Below, in pieces: positions 14,284 through 25,194 of a stretch of 27,327 nucleotides of DNA. The stretch is from DATKXO01 sp035528995 (GTDB taxonomy: Bacteria; Planctomycetota; Phycisphaerae; UBA1845). The position numbers and the translations under genes were made by a program. Position 1 is the first letter of the stretch. The number at the start of each line of letters is the position of its first letter. The stretch is from assembly GCA_035528995.1 (NCBI GenBank), contig DATKXO010000314.1:1-27327 (forward strand), in the 5' to 3' direction. The notes beneath the pieces are model-generated. The model searched no databases. It worked only from the letters and a program-made list of their open reading frames with translations, and was not told the DNA's origin.

Positions 14284-16053
14284 TCAACGCGGGGGGCTCG
14301 CGCTGGGTACGTCGAGAAGTTCAAACACGGCCACGTTGGCGTCGGCCGGCCGGTAGACGATCCGGTAGCGATCGGGGGCGACCGCCCGGTGAGCCGCGAG
14401 CGCCGCCTGAATCGCGGGAGGATTCCGCCCCGCGACGATCAGGAAGCGCACACCGACCTCGCGATAAGCTTGATCAAGCTGGGCGAGCGCGACGACACGC
14501 ATGCGCTCGGCCTCTTCCGGCGTCTCGACCATGTAGAAGGTGCGCCAATCGCGTGACGGCGAGTAGGCATAGCCGATGGGGTCCACACTGGGAAGCTGGT
14601 TGACCGCCTTCCGACCGGTGGCCAGATAGACCTCCGGGGCCGAGTGCGCCGCGATCACCGCGTCCGGCGGCGCGTTCTGCCGCAACTGGTCGGTCACGCG
14701 GTGATGCTCGGCCAGATTGACGGTTTTGTTGAAGACGCGGCACGTCTGTCCATCGAAGCCGAGCAACGCTCGATGGTACGCAACGTACAGTCCGGTCAGG
14801 CACACACACGCGGCCAGGGCAACTAGCTGCGGGAAAGGAGAACGCAGCCTCGGAAGGAGGCGGACGCGCCCGAGCCAGCCGGCCAGGTAAGACCAGCCCA
14901 GCAGATGAAACGCGATCACGAAGACGAAGACCGGCGCCAGAAACCGCAGCGGCTCGAACGGCCACAACAAGACCGCCCCCGTGTAGGCCAACAGAAAGAC
15001 GTGTGCGGCCGTCAGGCGGCTCCGCGCCGACGCCAGGAAACCGATCAAACTCACCGGCAGACAGACCCAGACTCCCAGATGCACGAGCACCAATCGCCAC
15101 CCGCCGTCAGCGTTGGCCGATTGCAACCACTCCACCGGAAGCCGAAGAATGAAAAAGAAGTTGTTAAAAGCTACACGAAAGGAGTTCTGATAAACCACGC
15201 GCGCGGCCTCGCCGACCGAACGCGGCAGCCACGCACCATAGTCCAACTCGTATTGCAGCAGCGCGGCCTGCTGCACGGCGCCGTCGGCCGCAACCGCGTT
15301 GTGCCGCCACAACCAGTAACCGCCCACGAGGACGACGCCGAAGACGCCGCACCACGCAACCAGCGCAAACCGCTTGCGGTAGAGTCCCCAGACAACGAGC
15401 GCCACAATCAGGGTCAAGCCGATCGATCGGCTCAGAAACGCCAGGCCTGCGACCAGCCCGCACAGGATGGCCGACGCCACCGTTCCCCGGCCGACGACCG
15501 TCACGGCGCGCTCGGCCAGGATCAGCGCGGCCAGGGCCAGCCCGGCGAACAGGAGCTCCGACATGGTGAAATAGCTGTAGAGCCGCAGCTCGGGCGTGGT
15601 CAGACACAGGACGGCCAGCGCGCCGACTCCCAGCTTTCCCAGCGGCAGGTGCCGGGCCGCGTACCACACGCCCAACAGCACGGCGCCCGCGGCCAACAGC
15701 ACGTTGACCATCCGCAGCCACGGCAGATTCGCCGGATACTCGCCCGCCACACGCCAGACCAGCGAAAGGAGGAAGGGATAAAGCACCGGGTACTTGGTCT
15801 GATGCGGCTCGCCCGGAAGATCGATGCGCCGGTACCCGTGTCCCTCGGCGAGTGCCTTGGCCGTTACCAGGTAGATGGCGTCGTCTTCGTAGTAGCCGCA
15901 GGCGTTCGGAGTCGTGAACGCCAGGACCGTCAGGTAGACTACCAGGAGAAACGCGCCGGCCAGCAGGGCCCACCAGGCCGGCGAGAGCCCCAGGCTGCGC
16001 GGAGCCCTCGGCTGCGCCTGCGGGCCGGTCTTCGGTGTCACCTGTTCAGCCAC
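14284..16053 (-). CDS. GT-C family glycosyltransferase (ArnT/PMT-like)
   Basis: A 589-residue polytopic membrane protein, probably transferring a sugar from a polyprenyl-phosphate donor on the outer face of the inner membrane. After TM1 (WWALLAGAFLLVVYLTVLAF, residues 27-46) comes YYEDDAIYLVTAKALAEGHG, whose acidic pair (D57, D58) is the catalytic motif position in GT-C/GT39 enzymes. TKYPVLYPFLLSLVWRV follows, as in the dolichyl-phosphate-mannose transferase group. About eleven more TM helices extend to residue ~425. The last ~140 residues form a soluble domain (NAPPDAVIAAHSAPEVYLATG, QLDQAYREVGVRFLIVAGR). GTG is the start codon. It lies between the BtuF-like and CocE genes in a co-directional run; the acceptor is unknown. 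Confidence 0.85.
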   Translation of the reverse strand: MAEQVTPKTGPQAQPRAPRSLGLSPAWWALLAGAFLLVVYLTVLAFTTPNACGYYEDDAIYLVTAKALAEGHGYRRIDLPGEPHQTKYPVLYPFLLSLVWRVAGEYPANLPWLRMVNVLLAAGAVLLGVWYAARHLPLGKLGVGALAVLCLTTPELRLYSYFTMSELLFAGLALAALILAERAVTVVGRGTVASAILCGLVAGLAFLSRSIGLTLIVALVVWGLYRKRFALVAWCGVFGVVLVGGYWLWRHNAVAADGAVQQAALLQYELDYGAWLPRSVGEAARVVYQNSFRVAFNNFFFILRLPVEWLQSANADGGWRLVLVHLGVWVCLPVSLIGFLASARSRLTAAHVFLLAYTGAVLLWPFEPLRFLAPVFVFVIAFHLLGWSYLAGWLGRVRLLPRLRSPFPQLVALAACVCLTGLYVAYHRALLGFDGQTCRVFNKTVNLAEHHRVTDQLRQNAPPDAVIAAHSAPEVYLATGRKAVNQLPSVDPIGYAYSPSRDWRTFYMVETPEEAERMRVVALAQLDQAYREVGVRFLIVAGRNPPAIQAALAAHRAVAPDRYRIVYRPADANVAVFELLDVPSASPPR

Positions 16054-16116
16054 GGATTGGCGATCCCTTGTGGAACGCGGCCGATGCGCCGTGGGCGTCG
16101 ATCGTATGGTCGCAGA

Positions 16117-18144
<2,028 letters not shown>

Positions 18145-18201
18145 CTTCCGGCAGGATTCCCGACGACAGCAGTATGCCGCTCCCGACTTCAGCATTCTGA
18201 T

Positions 18202-18236
18202 TTCGCTAACCGTTACCCGCTATGCGCCATTCGCTA
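18202..18236. repeat. Degenerate heptanucleotide array
   Basis: Five consecutive 7-base units, TTCGCTA, ACCGTTA, CCCGCTA, TGCGCCA and TTCGCTA, fill the gap between the S9 and CocE genes and overlap the S9 stop codon. The consensus is about NNCGCTA. I recall similar ATTCGCC/ATTCGCT heptad runs in planctomycete intergenic DNA, but could not check. Confidence 0.5.
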
Positions 18237-20387
18237 TTGGATCATCCCCAACTGCCACATCAGGAAGGCCCAGTCCTCGCTCTGATTCTCGATGCGCATG
18301 GACAGCGGCTTGCCGGCGCCGTGGCCGGCCTTGCGCTCGCAGCGCAGCAGGATGGGGCGGTTGCCGCTGGTGGCCGCCTGCATGCGAGCGGTCATCTTGA
18401 ACGAGTGGGCGGTGTCCACGCGGTTGTCGGACTCGGCCGTCACGATCAGGGTGGCCGGGTAGTCCGTCCCCTCCTTGACGTTGTGATACGGCGAGTAGGC
18501 CCGGACCCAGGGGAACTCCGCGGGGTCGTCGGGATCGCCGTATTCGTAAACCCATTGAGCGCCCATGCCCCAGTGGTGAAAGCGGAGCATGTCCATCAGG
18601 GGCACCTGCGACAGGGCAGCCTGGAAGAGATCGGGTCGCTGGGTGACCGCGGCGCCGATCAGCAGGCCGCCGTTGCTTCCGCCCTTGCAGGCCAGTTTCC
18701 CGGGGCGGGTGTAGCCCAGGTCGATCAGCTTTTCGGCCGCGGCGTAAAAGTCGTCGAAGCCGTTCTGTTTGTACTCCCGGCGACCGCCGTCGTGCCATGC
18801 CTGGCCGAACTCGCCGCCGCCACGGATGTTGGCCAGCACCCAGACCCCGCCGCGCTCCAGGAACGGGATGATCCGCGGCCGGTAGTTGGGATAGAAGCTG
18901 GCGTTGAAACCGCCGTAGCCGTAGAGCAGCGTGGGGTTGTCGCCGTCGAGTCGCACGTCCTTGCGGGCCACCACGAACATGGGCACGGACGTCCCGTCCT
19001 TGGACGTGTACCAGATCTGCGTGGTCTCGTACTTGCTCAGGTCCACGGGGCAGGCGGTCTCTTGCAGCTTCTCGAGCGCCTGCGTTCGCAGGTCATAACG
19101 ATAGGCCGCCGTCGGCACGACCCAGGAGGAGAAGGTGAAGAACAGGTCCGGCTCGTCCAGCGACCCGGTGAAGCTCGACACCGTCCCGATCCCCGGCAGC
19201 GGAATCTCCCGGATCAACCGGCCGTCGAGATCGTAGACCAGCAGGCGCGAGTGCACGTCCTCGCTGACCCGAAGCACGAGCTTGCGGTCCACGATGTTAA
19301 ACCCGTCGATGACCCCCTTCTGTTGCGGGATCAGATCGCGCCAGTCCTCCGGCCCCGGCCGATCCACGGTGGTGGTGCAAATGCGGTAGCGGGGAGCCTG
19401 GTAGTTGGTGCGGAGGAAGAGGCGGCCGTCCACCACGTCGCCGGTGGTGATGGCGTTCAGCCCGTCGGCCACCGGCCGTAGCGGTTCGGTGCTGTCCAGG
19501 CGGCCGAAGTAGAGGTCGTCATTGGCCGGATCGCGGTAGAAGTTGAGCAGCAAGTAGGTGTGGTCGCTGGAGGAATAGGGCCGCGGCTCCTCGTCGATCG
19601 GGCGACCCTCGCCCCAGACGTAGCGGTCCTGGGCGTAGTCGCTGCCTACCTCGTGGTAGTACACCCGCATGTGGAAGTTCTCTTCACCGGGTGGAACGGT
19701 GGCCGGATCGGGCGAGCGGTTGTAGTAGAAGCCCGTGCCGTCGTGATTCCAGGCCACGTTGCAATACTGCGTGAAGGGAATCACATCGGGCAGGTCCCGG
19801 CCGGCGGCGACGTCGCGGATGTAGAGCGTGCTCTTTTCCGAGCCGCTGGACGATTTGCCGTAGGCCACCAGCGAGCCGTCGGGTGACGGGAACCACCAGT
19901 CCATGGCCACGGTGCCGTCGGCGCTGAACTTGTTGGGATCGATGGCCACCCGGGGCTCGGTGCGGTAGTCGCCCTCGCAGACCAGCAGCCTGGAGTGGTT
20001 GGCCAGTCCACTGCGCTTCTGCAGGAAGTAGCGTTGCCGGTGCGGATAGAAGTTGGAGACGGAGTCCACGCCGTAGACGGCCTCGAGTTCACGGGCGATA
20101 TCGCGCCGAACCCTTCTAAAGCGGGCCAGCGTACCGTGGGTCAGGCTGTTCTGCTGCTCGATCCAGGCCTGGGTCCGATCGCTCTGCTCGTCTTCCAGCC
20201 AGCGGTAGGGATCGGGCACCTCGACGCCGTGGAGCAGGTCTACGGTATCGCCGCATTGAGCGACCGGATAAGCGGCCGGATCGAACGGCGGTGCCTGGGC
20301 GCACGAGGCCAGGACAACGGGCAGCCAGCCGGCCAGCAGGGCAACAACCACTCCCTGACGGACATCAATCGACGGCTTGCAGAACAC
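18234..20387 (-). CDS. S9A prolyl oligopeptidase, lipoprotein
   Basis: A 717-residue serine peptidase of the prolyl oligopeptidase family, cutting peptides after proline. The N-terminus is a lipoprotein signal ending VVLASCAQAP. The N-terminal beta-propeller spans residues ~40-460, with the family opening HGVEVPDPYRWLEDEQSDRT. The hydrolase domain carries Ser571 in CKGGSNGGLLIGAAV, Asp654 in TAESDNRVDTAHSF and His689 in KAGHGAGKP. I chose GTG 20387 because AAGGAGG lies 5 bases before it; the in-frame GTG at 20402 overlaps that site and cannot use it. Expected location is the periplasmic face of a membrane. It is the first gene of the minus-strand run, with the CocE hydrolase next, so the two may act on the same peptides. 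Confidence 0.93.
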   Translation of the reverse strand: MFCKPSIDVRQGVVVALLAGWLPVVLASCAQAPPFDPAAYPVAQCGDTVDLLHGVEVPDPYRWLEDEQSDRTQAWIEQQNSLTHGTLARFRRVRRDIARELEAVYGVDSVSNFYPHRQRYFLQKRSGLANHSRLLVCEGDYRTEPRVAIDPNKFSADGTVAMDWWFPSPDGSLVAYGKSSSGSEKSTLYIRDVAAGRDLPDVIPFTQYCNVAWNHDGTGFYYNRSPDPATVPPGEENFHMRVYYHEVGSDYAQDRYVWGEGRPIDEEPRPYSSSDHTYLLLNFYRDPANDDLYFGRLDSTEPLRPVADGLNAITTGDVVDGRLFLRTNYQAPRYRICTTTVDRPGPEDWRDLIPQQKGVIDGFNIVDRKLVLRVSEDVHSRLLVYDLDGRLIREIPLPGIGTVSSFTGSLDEPDLFFTFSSWVVPTAAYRYDLRTQALEKLQETACPVDLSKYETTQIWYTSKDGTSVPMFVVARKDVRLDGDNPTLLYGYGGFNASFYPNYRPRIIPFLERGGVWVLANIRGGGEFGQAWHDGGRREYKQNGFDDFYAAAEKLIDLGYTRPGKLACKGGSNGGLLIGAAVTQRPDLFQAALSQVPLMDMLRFHHWGMGAQWVYEYGDPDDPAEFPWVRAYSPYHNVKEGTDYPATLIVTAESDNRVDTAHSFKMTARMQAATSGNRPILLRCERKAGHGAGKPLSMRIENQSEDWAFLMWQLGMIQ

Positions 20388-20735
20388 GGGACCCTCCTTC
20401 ACACAGGGGTTCGTCCAGCTCGGTCACAATGCGGGTGGATGGTACCACAGGCCTGCCGGGCGTGCATCCGGCGACCGGGCGCGTCAGCCGCCGCTTCGGG
20501 CGCGACCGCGGTTGTCGAGACCGTGGCACCGCGCGATGACGCCCGGGGCCGGTGGATCGACCGACGATCGAACCGCCGGACCGGGTATAAGACGGGGCCG
20601 AATCTATAGTGGGCGAAGCCGGCACGGTAGGGTAAGCTACATGGGATGCTTGGCATCGGGCGCGGCCGGTCGCCGAACGGACAATGGTGGGACAGGTGAT
20701 TCGGCAGTCGCGCTCCGCCACGGGAGGGTCTGGGC
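20388..20735. other. Divergent 348-bp intergenic region
   Basis: This region lies between the divergently transcribed S9 and zinc-ribbon genes and holds no credible gene. It contains a possible folded structure at 20475-20546, TATAAG at 20586 and TATAGT at 20605 as weak -10 candidates for the plus-strand genes (no -35 seen), and GGGAGGG before ATG 20736. Confidence 0.5.
20475..20546 (+). other. Possible three-way-junction RNA or DNA structure
   Basis: CCGGGC+GTCA (20475-20486, two-base bulge) pairs with TGACGCCCGG (20537-20546). Inside are CGCC/GGCG (20489-20492/20499-20502) and a 7-bp hairpin, 20506-20512 with 20520-20526. The one G-T pair in the inner hairpin is allowed only if the plus strand is the RNA. 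GC-rich DNA gives chance stems, so this is weak. Confidence 0.25.
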
Positions 20736-21149
20736 ATGTGTCCGCGCTGCCGCGAACCGCTGGTGGCCTACGAACTCGAGGGAATCGAGATCGACCGCTG
20801 CATCGGCTGCGGGGGCACCTGGCTGGACGCCGGCGAGCTGGAGTGGATCGCCGAGAAGGCCGGTGTGGATCCCGGGCCGCTTTCGCAGGCCCTGCACGCC
20901 GCCCGCCGGCGAGGCAAGCGCACCGATCTGAAATGCCCCCGCTGTGGGCACAAGATGCAGGAAGTGATCGTCGGCGACGAGCCCGGCGTGGAGCTGGACC
21001 GCTGCCGTTACAAGCACGGGCTGTGGTTCGACCCGGGCGAGATGCAGAAGGTCATCGCCTCGGTCGCCGGGGGCGAACCGGGCGCGATCGGACGGTTCTT
21101 CTCCGATCTGTATCGGCACGACGTACGAAGCGAAAGCGAAGGAGGTTAG
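20736..21149 (+). CDS. TFIIB-type zinc-ribbon (zf-TFIIB) protein, duplicated ribbon
   Basis: A 137-residue soluble protein with two copies of the zf-TFIIB fold. The first is MCPRCREPL ... IDRCIGCGGTWLDAGELEWI (residues 1-42). The second is KCPRCGHKM ... LDRCRYKHGLWFDPGEMQKV (about 67-107). The first ribbon has CxxC...CxxC; in the second the last pair reads CRYKHG, so one zinc ligand is H or missing. The GGTWLDAGEL/GLWFDPGEM signatures are diagnostic of the family, whose biochemical role is unknown. GGGAGGG lies upstream. One base separates its stop from the LemA ATG, and the LemA ribosome-binding site lies inside its last codons, so the two are co-translated and probably act together. Confidence 0.88.
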   Translation: MCPRCREPLVAYELEGIEIDRCIGCGGTWLDAGELEWIAEKAGVDPGPLSQALHAARRRGKRTDLKCPRCGHKMQEVIVGDEPGVELDRCRYKHGLWFDPGEMQKVIASVAGGEPGAIGRFFSDLYRHDVRSESEGG

Positions 21150-21150
21150 G

Positions 21151-21714
21151 ATGGGCCTCACCATTCTACTGGTTGTCGTCCTCGGACTCGGTTTCCTGCT
21201 GGTCGTCTGGCTGATCGCGTCGTACAACGGGCTGGTCAGGTTGCGCAATCAGGTTCGCAACGCCTGGGCACAGATCGACGTGCAGCTCAAGCGGCGCCAC
21301 GACCTGATCCCCAACCTGGTCGAGACCGTCAAGGGCTACGCCGGCCACGAGAAGGACACGCTCGAGCGGGTGGTCCAGGCCCGCAACCAGGCCGTCAACG
21401 CCAGCGGCGTCGAAGCCCAGGGACGGGCGGAGGGCGAACTCAGCCAGGCGTTGGGTCGCCTGATGGTCGTCGTCGAGCAGTACCCCGACCTCAAGGCCAA
21501 CACCAACTTCCTGTCGTTGCAGGAGGAGCTGACTTCGACCGAGAACAAGATCGGCTTCTCGCGGCAGTACTACAACGACGAGGTCATGCGCTACAACACC
21601 CGGATCCAGTCCGTCCCGACGAACATCGTGGCGGGGATGTTCAACTTCAAGGACGAGGCCTTCTTCGAGCTGGAGGATCAGGCCGCCCGCGAGGTGCCGA
21701 AGGTCGAGTTCTAG
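21151..21714 (+). CDS. lemA: LemA family protein
   Basis: A 187-residue membrane-anchored helical protein. One N-terminal TM segment (LTILLVVVLGLGFLLVVWLI) is followed by the highly conserved LemA opening: YNGLVRLRNQVRNAWAQIDV, QLKRRHDLIPNLVETVKGYA, then LERVVQARNQA. Later family blocks are LMVVVEQYPDLKANTNFLSL and TENKIGFSRQYYNDEVMRYN. The length is typical. AAGGAGG lies 5 bases before the ATG. LemA genes are very often next to HtpX-type M48 peptidases, as here (43 bases to the next gene); the molecular role is unknown, and the pairing suggests membrane-protein quality control. Confidence 0.95.
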   Translation: MGLTILLVVVLGLGFLLVVWLIASYNGLVRLRNQVRNAWAQIDVQLKRRHDLIPNLVETVKGYAGHEKDTLERVVQARNQAVNASGVEAQGRAEGELSQALGRLMVVVEQYPDLKANTNFLSLQEELTSTENKIGFSRQYYNDEVMRYNTRIQSVPTNIVAGMFNFKDEAFFELEDQAAREVPKVEF

Positions 21715-21757
21715 CCCGACGGGCATACCTTTCCTTGGACGGTTCATCGGGGTCACG

Positions 21758-23161
21758 ATGTGGGAAGCGATCCAAAGCAATAAACGCCGGTCGTGGTATC
21801 TGATCGGCCTGATGGGCGCCATGCTGGTGGGTCTGGGCTTCGGCGTGGGGTACTTTTATGCGCCGGGCATGGGCGGAGCGGTCGGGGCCGTCGCTGCGCT
21901 GATCCTCTGGCTCGTCCTCCTGCTGGTAGCGTTCGCCGGCGGCGACTCGATCCTGCTGGCCAGCGCCAAGGCTCGCGAGATTCGCAAGGAAGACGCGCCG
22001 CAACTGTGGAACATCGTCGAGGAGATGGCCATCGCCAGCGGGCTGGGGCGCATGCCTCGCATCTACATCATCGACGACGACGCTCCCAACGCCTTCGCCG
22101 TCGGGCGCAACCCGGAAAAGGCGGCCGTGGCCGTCACCTCCGGCCTGTTGAGGCGGCTCAATCGCGACGAACTACAGGGCGTGATCGCCCACGAGATCGC
22201 TCACATCCAGAACCTGGACGTGCGTTTCATGACGCTGGCGTCGGTCATGATCGGGGCCATCGTTCTGATCGCCGACATGTTCCTGCGGTCGCTGTGGTAC
22301 GGCGGCGGGCGCCGGCGATCGTCGTCGTCTCGTGGCGGCGGGCAGGCTCAACTGGTCATCCTGGGCGTTGCCCTGCTGCTGGCCGTCCTGGCGCCGCTGG
22401 CGGCCCAGTTGTTGTACTTCGCCTGCTCGCGCCGGCGGGAGTACCTGGCCGACGCCTGCGGGGCTCGTTTCACGCGCTACCCGGAAGGACTGGCCTCGGC
22501 GCTGGAGAAGATCGCCGCCAAGGCCGGCCAGGGGTCCAAGGTGAACCGGTCGCTGGCGCCGCTGTACATCGTGAATCCGCTGCAATGCGGACCAAAAGCG
22601 TCCTTGTCCTCGACCCACCCGCCCATCGCAACGCGAGTCGCCATCCTGCGCAGCATGGCCGGCGGCGCGGGGTATCAGGCCTATGAGGCGGCCTACCGCA
22701 AGGTGCTCGGAAAGGACAACCACTGCCTGAGCGAACGCACGCTCGAATCCGACGAGCAAGTCGCGGTCCGCCGAGCCACGGCCGAAGCGGACAAGAAGAA
22801 GGCGGCCGTCGAACGGGCCAGGGAGGCCGTCGATCTGGTCGATCGGCTGGCCGACTTCCTGCTGATCCCCTGCGTGTGCGGCGTTCGGATCAAGGTGCCG
22901 CCGACGCTGAAGCGCGACTCGCTGCCCTGCCCGCGCTGTGGGCGGGTGCATCCGATTCCCCGCGCGGGTACGGCCTCCAAACAAGGCAAGACGAAACAGC
23001 CGTCGGCCCCGATGCAATATCAACGCAAAGGAAGCGGATGGGAATCGTTCAAATGCCCCTGCGGCCGAGTGCATCAGTTGGGCCCCAGCTTCTCCGCGTC
23101 GCACGTCGACTGCGTCAAATGCGGCCGAAAGATCGAGGTGATCGGCTCGGCCGCGTCCTGA
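21758..23161 (+). CDS. M48 (HtpX-like) zinc metalloprotease with two C-terminal zinc ribbons
   Basis: A 467-residue membrane metallopeptidase. Two TM helices (about residues 12-36 and 40-65) come first, then the zinc motif H145-E146-I-A-H149 in GVIAHEIAHIQN, two more TM helices (near 163-180 and 203-226) and the third-ligand glutamate in CSRRREYLADACGARFTRYP. STHPPIATRVAILR closes the M48 domain near residue 296, as in HtpX. It then extends ~170 residues: a charged helix (EADKKKAAVERAREAVDLVD) and two ribbons, CVCG...CPRCG (about 372-400) and CPCG...CVKCG (about 434-460). Ordinary HtpX is ~290 residues and lacks these. It probably degrades damaged membrane proteins together with LemA; the ribbons may recruit substrates or sense metal. 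Confidence 0.92.
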   Translation: MWEAIQSNKRRSWYLIGLMGAMLVGLGFGVGYFYAPGMGGAVGAVAALILWLVLLLVAFAGGDSILLASAKAREIRKEDAPQLWNIVEEMAIASGLGRMPRIYIIDDDAPNAFAVGRNPEKAAVAVTSGLLRRLNRDELQGVIAHEIAHIQNLDVRFMTLASVMIGAIVLIADMFLRSLWYGGGRRRSSSSRGGGQAQLVILGVALLLAVLAPLAAQLLYFACSRRREYLADACGARFTRYPEGLASALEKIAAKAGQGSKVNRSLAPLYIVNPLQCGPKASLSSTHPPIATRVAILRSMAGGAGYQAYEAAYRKVLGKDNHCLSERTLESDEQVAVRRATAEADKKKAAVERAREAVDLVDRLADFLLIPCVCGVRIKVPPTLKRDSLPCPRCGRVHPIPRAGTASKQGKTKQPSAPMQYQRKGSGWESFKCPCGRVHQLGPSFSASHVDCVKCGRKIEVIGSAAS

Positions 23162-23250
23162 TCGCACCAACCTTATCGATGTGGTAACCTCCCCCGGCTT
23201 TCGGGCCTTGAGCCCGAGTGGACAACGTCGCATCGATCCTGGAGCCGAAC

Positions 23251-25107
23251 ATGCGCGAGCAGTCACGATTGTTGGGCGCCATGCTCGTAATCCTGTTGGG
23301 CCTGGCACCGCCCGGATTTCACTCGGCCCGAGCGAGCGAGCCCCGGCAGCTCAGGAGCCCGTCGATCAACGTTCCGCCCGAGTGGCTGACTACGGCGGAG
23401 CAGACCGAGTTCCGCCAGACACCGCGGTATGACGAGACGATCCGGTATTGCCGACGACTGGCCGAGGCTTCGGACTGGATCGACTACCAGACTTTCGGCA
23501 CCAGTCCCGAGGGGCGGGAGCTGCCGCTGCTGATCGCCTCGAAGGACCGGGCCTTCACACCGCAGGCGGCCAAGCAGACCGGCAAGCTGATCGTCTTGGT
23601 CCAGAACTGCATCCACGCCGGGGAGTGCGCGGGGAAGGACGCGTCATTCATGCTCCTGCGGGATATCGCGGTGACGCAGACGCGCCGGGGGCTCCTCGAT
23701 GAGGTCATTCTGCTGGTCAATCCGATCCTCAGTGTAGACGGTCACGAGCGCTTCGGCCCGTATTCGCGGATCAATCAGAACGGCCCGGATGAGATGGGCT
23801 GGCGGACGACCTCGCGGAACCTGAACCTCAACCGGGACTACGTCAAGGCCGACGCGGTCGAGATGCGCGCCTGGCTGGCGCTGTGGAACGCCTGGCGGCC
23901 GGACCTGCACTTCGACAACCACACCACCGACGGCGGCGACTGGCAGTACGACGTGGTCTTTACGGCCGACACGCACCAGGCCGCCGCACCGCCGGTGGCC
24001 GAGTGGATCAAGGACGCGCTCTACCCGCAACTGATGACCACCCTGGAGGCCGACGGGCACGTGCCGATGATCTACTTTCACCTGGTCGACTCGAAGGACC
24101 CGGCCAAGGGGATCGGCTCGGGCGGATTCGGGCCTCGATATTCGACCGGTTACGTGGCCATCCGGAATCGGCCGTCGGTCCTGGTCGAAACGCACATGCT
24201 CAAACCCTATCGTACGCGCGTGATTGCCCACTATAACATCATGCTGCACACGCTGGAGCTGCTGAACCGTGACCCGGATACGTTGCGTCAGGTCGTCCGA
24301 CAGGCCGACGACGAAACCGTACGACTGGGGGCGGACTACGATCCCGCCCGGCGGTTGCCCGTGGCGATCGGCGGTACCGATGAGTCGGAGCCGTTCACGT
24401 TCCATGGCTATGCCTACCGGCGCGAGCTGAGCGAGGTCTCCGGCGACGTCCGCATCATCTACGACAACACGAAGCCCGTTGAGATCGAGACGTTGTGGCA
24501 CCGCGACACGATGATCACCAATGAGGTCAACCCACCGTTGGCCTACATCATCCCGCCGCAGTGGACCGAGGTGATTGACGTGTTGCAGGCGCACGGGCTG
24601 CGCTGCGAGCGGCTCGCGGAGGCCATCACGGACGAGTTCCAGTCCTACCGCTTTGATGAGGTGACCTTCGCGGACAGCCCCTTCGAGGGCCGGTTCGGGG
24701 CACGCTTCAAGACCGAGCCCATCGTCGAGCGGCGGACCTACCCGGCCGGCTCGGTGATCGTTCGGCTCGATCAGCCGGACGCCAAGGTGGCCGTCCATCT
24801 GCTGGAGCCCGAGGCGCCGGACTCACTGGTGTCCTGGGGCTTCTTCAACGCGATCTTCGAGCAGAAGGAGTACGTGGAGCACTACGTGGCCGAGACGCTG
24901 GCCCGCGAGATGCTGGATGCCGACCCCAAGCTGCGTGAGGAATTCGAGAACAGGCTGCGCAGTGACCGGGCCTTCGCGGCCGACCCCCGCGCCCGGCTGT
25001 ACTTCTTCTACGAGCGTTCGCCCTACTGGGACGACCGGATGAACGTGTACCCGGTCGCTCGAATCACCAAGCCGCTCAACGCCGGAACAAACCCCGGACC
25101 GCAGTGA
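23251..25107 (+). CDS. Secreted M14-family metallocarboxypeptidase-like protein
   Basis: A 618-residue exported zinc peptidase. The signal peptide is MREQSRLLGAMLVILLGLAP and cleavage follows near ARAS. The M14 domain has the zinc pair His122 and Glu125 in CIHAGECAGKDA, NLNLNRDYVKAD, the third-ligand region DLHFDNHTTDGG (His220 and His224) and the catalytic Glu313 in PSVLVETHMLKPY. The ~300-residue C-terminal part (from about residue 330) has no recognised motif. The subgroup resembles uncharacterised M14 proteins of Bacteroidetes, Planctomycetes and Acidobacteria. I chose ATG 23251 because GGAG precedes it by 7 bases and the signal peptide begins there; GTG 23218 is also in frame. It is 89 bases downstream of the M48 gene and may be transcribed separately. 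Confidence 0.9.
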   Translation: MREQSRLLGAMLVILLGLAPPGFHSARASEPRQLRSPSINVPPEWLTTAEQTEFRQTPRYDETIRYCRRLAEASDWIDYQTFGTSPEGRELPLLIASKDRAFTPQAAKQTGKLIVLVQNCIHAGECAGKDASFMLLRDIAVTQTRRGLLDEVILLVNPILSVDGHERFGPYSRINQNGPDEMGWRTTSRNLNLNRDYVKADAVEMRAWLALWNAWRPDLHFDNHTTDGGDWQYDVVFTADTHQAAAPPVAEWIKDALYPQLMTTLEADGHVPMIYFHLVDSKDPAKGIGSGGFGPRYSTGYVAIRNRPSVLVETHMLKPYRTRVIAHYNIMLHTLELLNRDPDTLRQVVRQADDETVRLGADYDPARRLPVAIGGTDESEPFTFHGYAYRRELSEVSGDVRIIYDNTKPVEIETLWHRDTMITNEVNPPLAYIIPPQWTEVIDVLQAHGLRCERLAEAITDEFQSYRFDEVTFADSPFEGRFGARFKTEPIVERRTYPAGSVIVRLDQPDAKVAVHLLEPEAPDSLVSWGFFNAIFEQKEYVEHYVAETLAREMLDADPKLREEFENRLRSDRAFAADPRARLYFFYERSPYWDDRMNVYPVARITKPLNAGTNPGPQ

Positions 25108-25160
25108 CGATTCCCTGGTCGGGGTGCGCGCATGTACGTACGGGCTGCGAAAAGGCAAAA

Positions 25161-25194
25161 GGGTCGGGAGTCTTTTTAGGGCGACTTTGCCCTA
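25161..25194 (+). repeat. REP-like element, copy 3, with hairpin
   Basis: Core GGGTCGGGAGTCT (25161-25173) is preceded by AAAA and followed by TTTT. Then TAGGGC (25177-25182) pairs with GCCCTA (25189-25194) around GACTTT. The stem shares TAGGG/CCCTA with copy 2. It faces copy 4 across a geneless 0.5 kb cassette. Confidence 0.7.
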
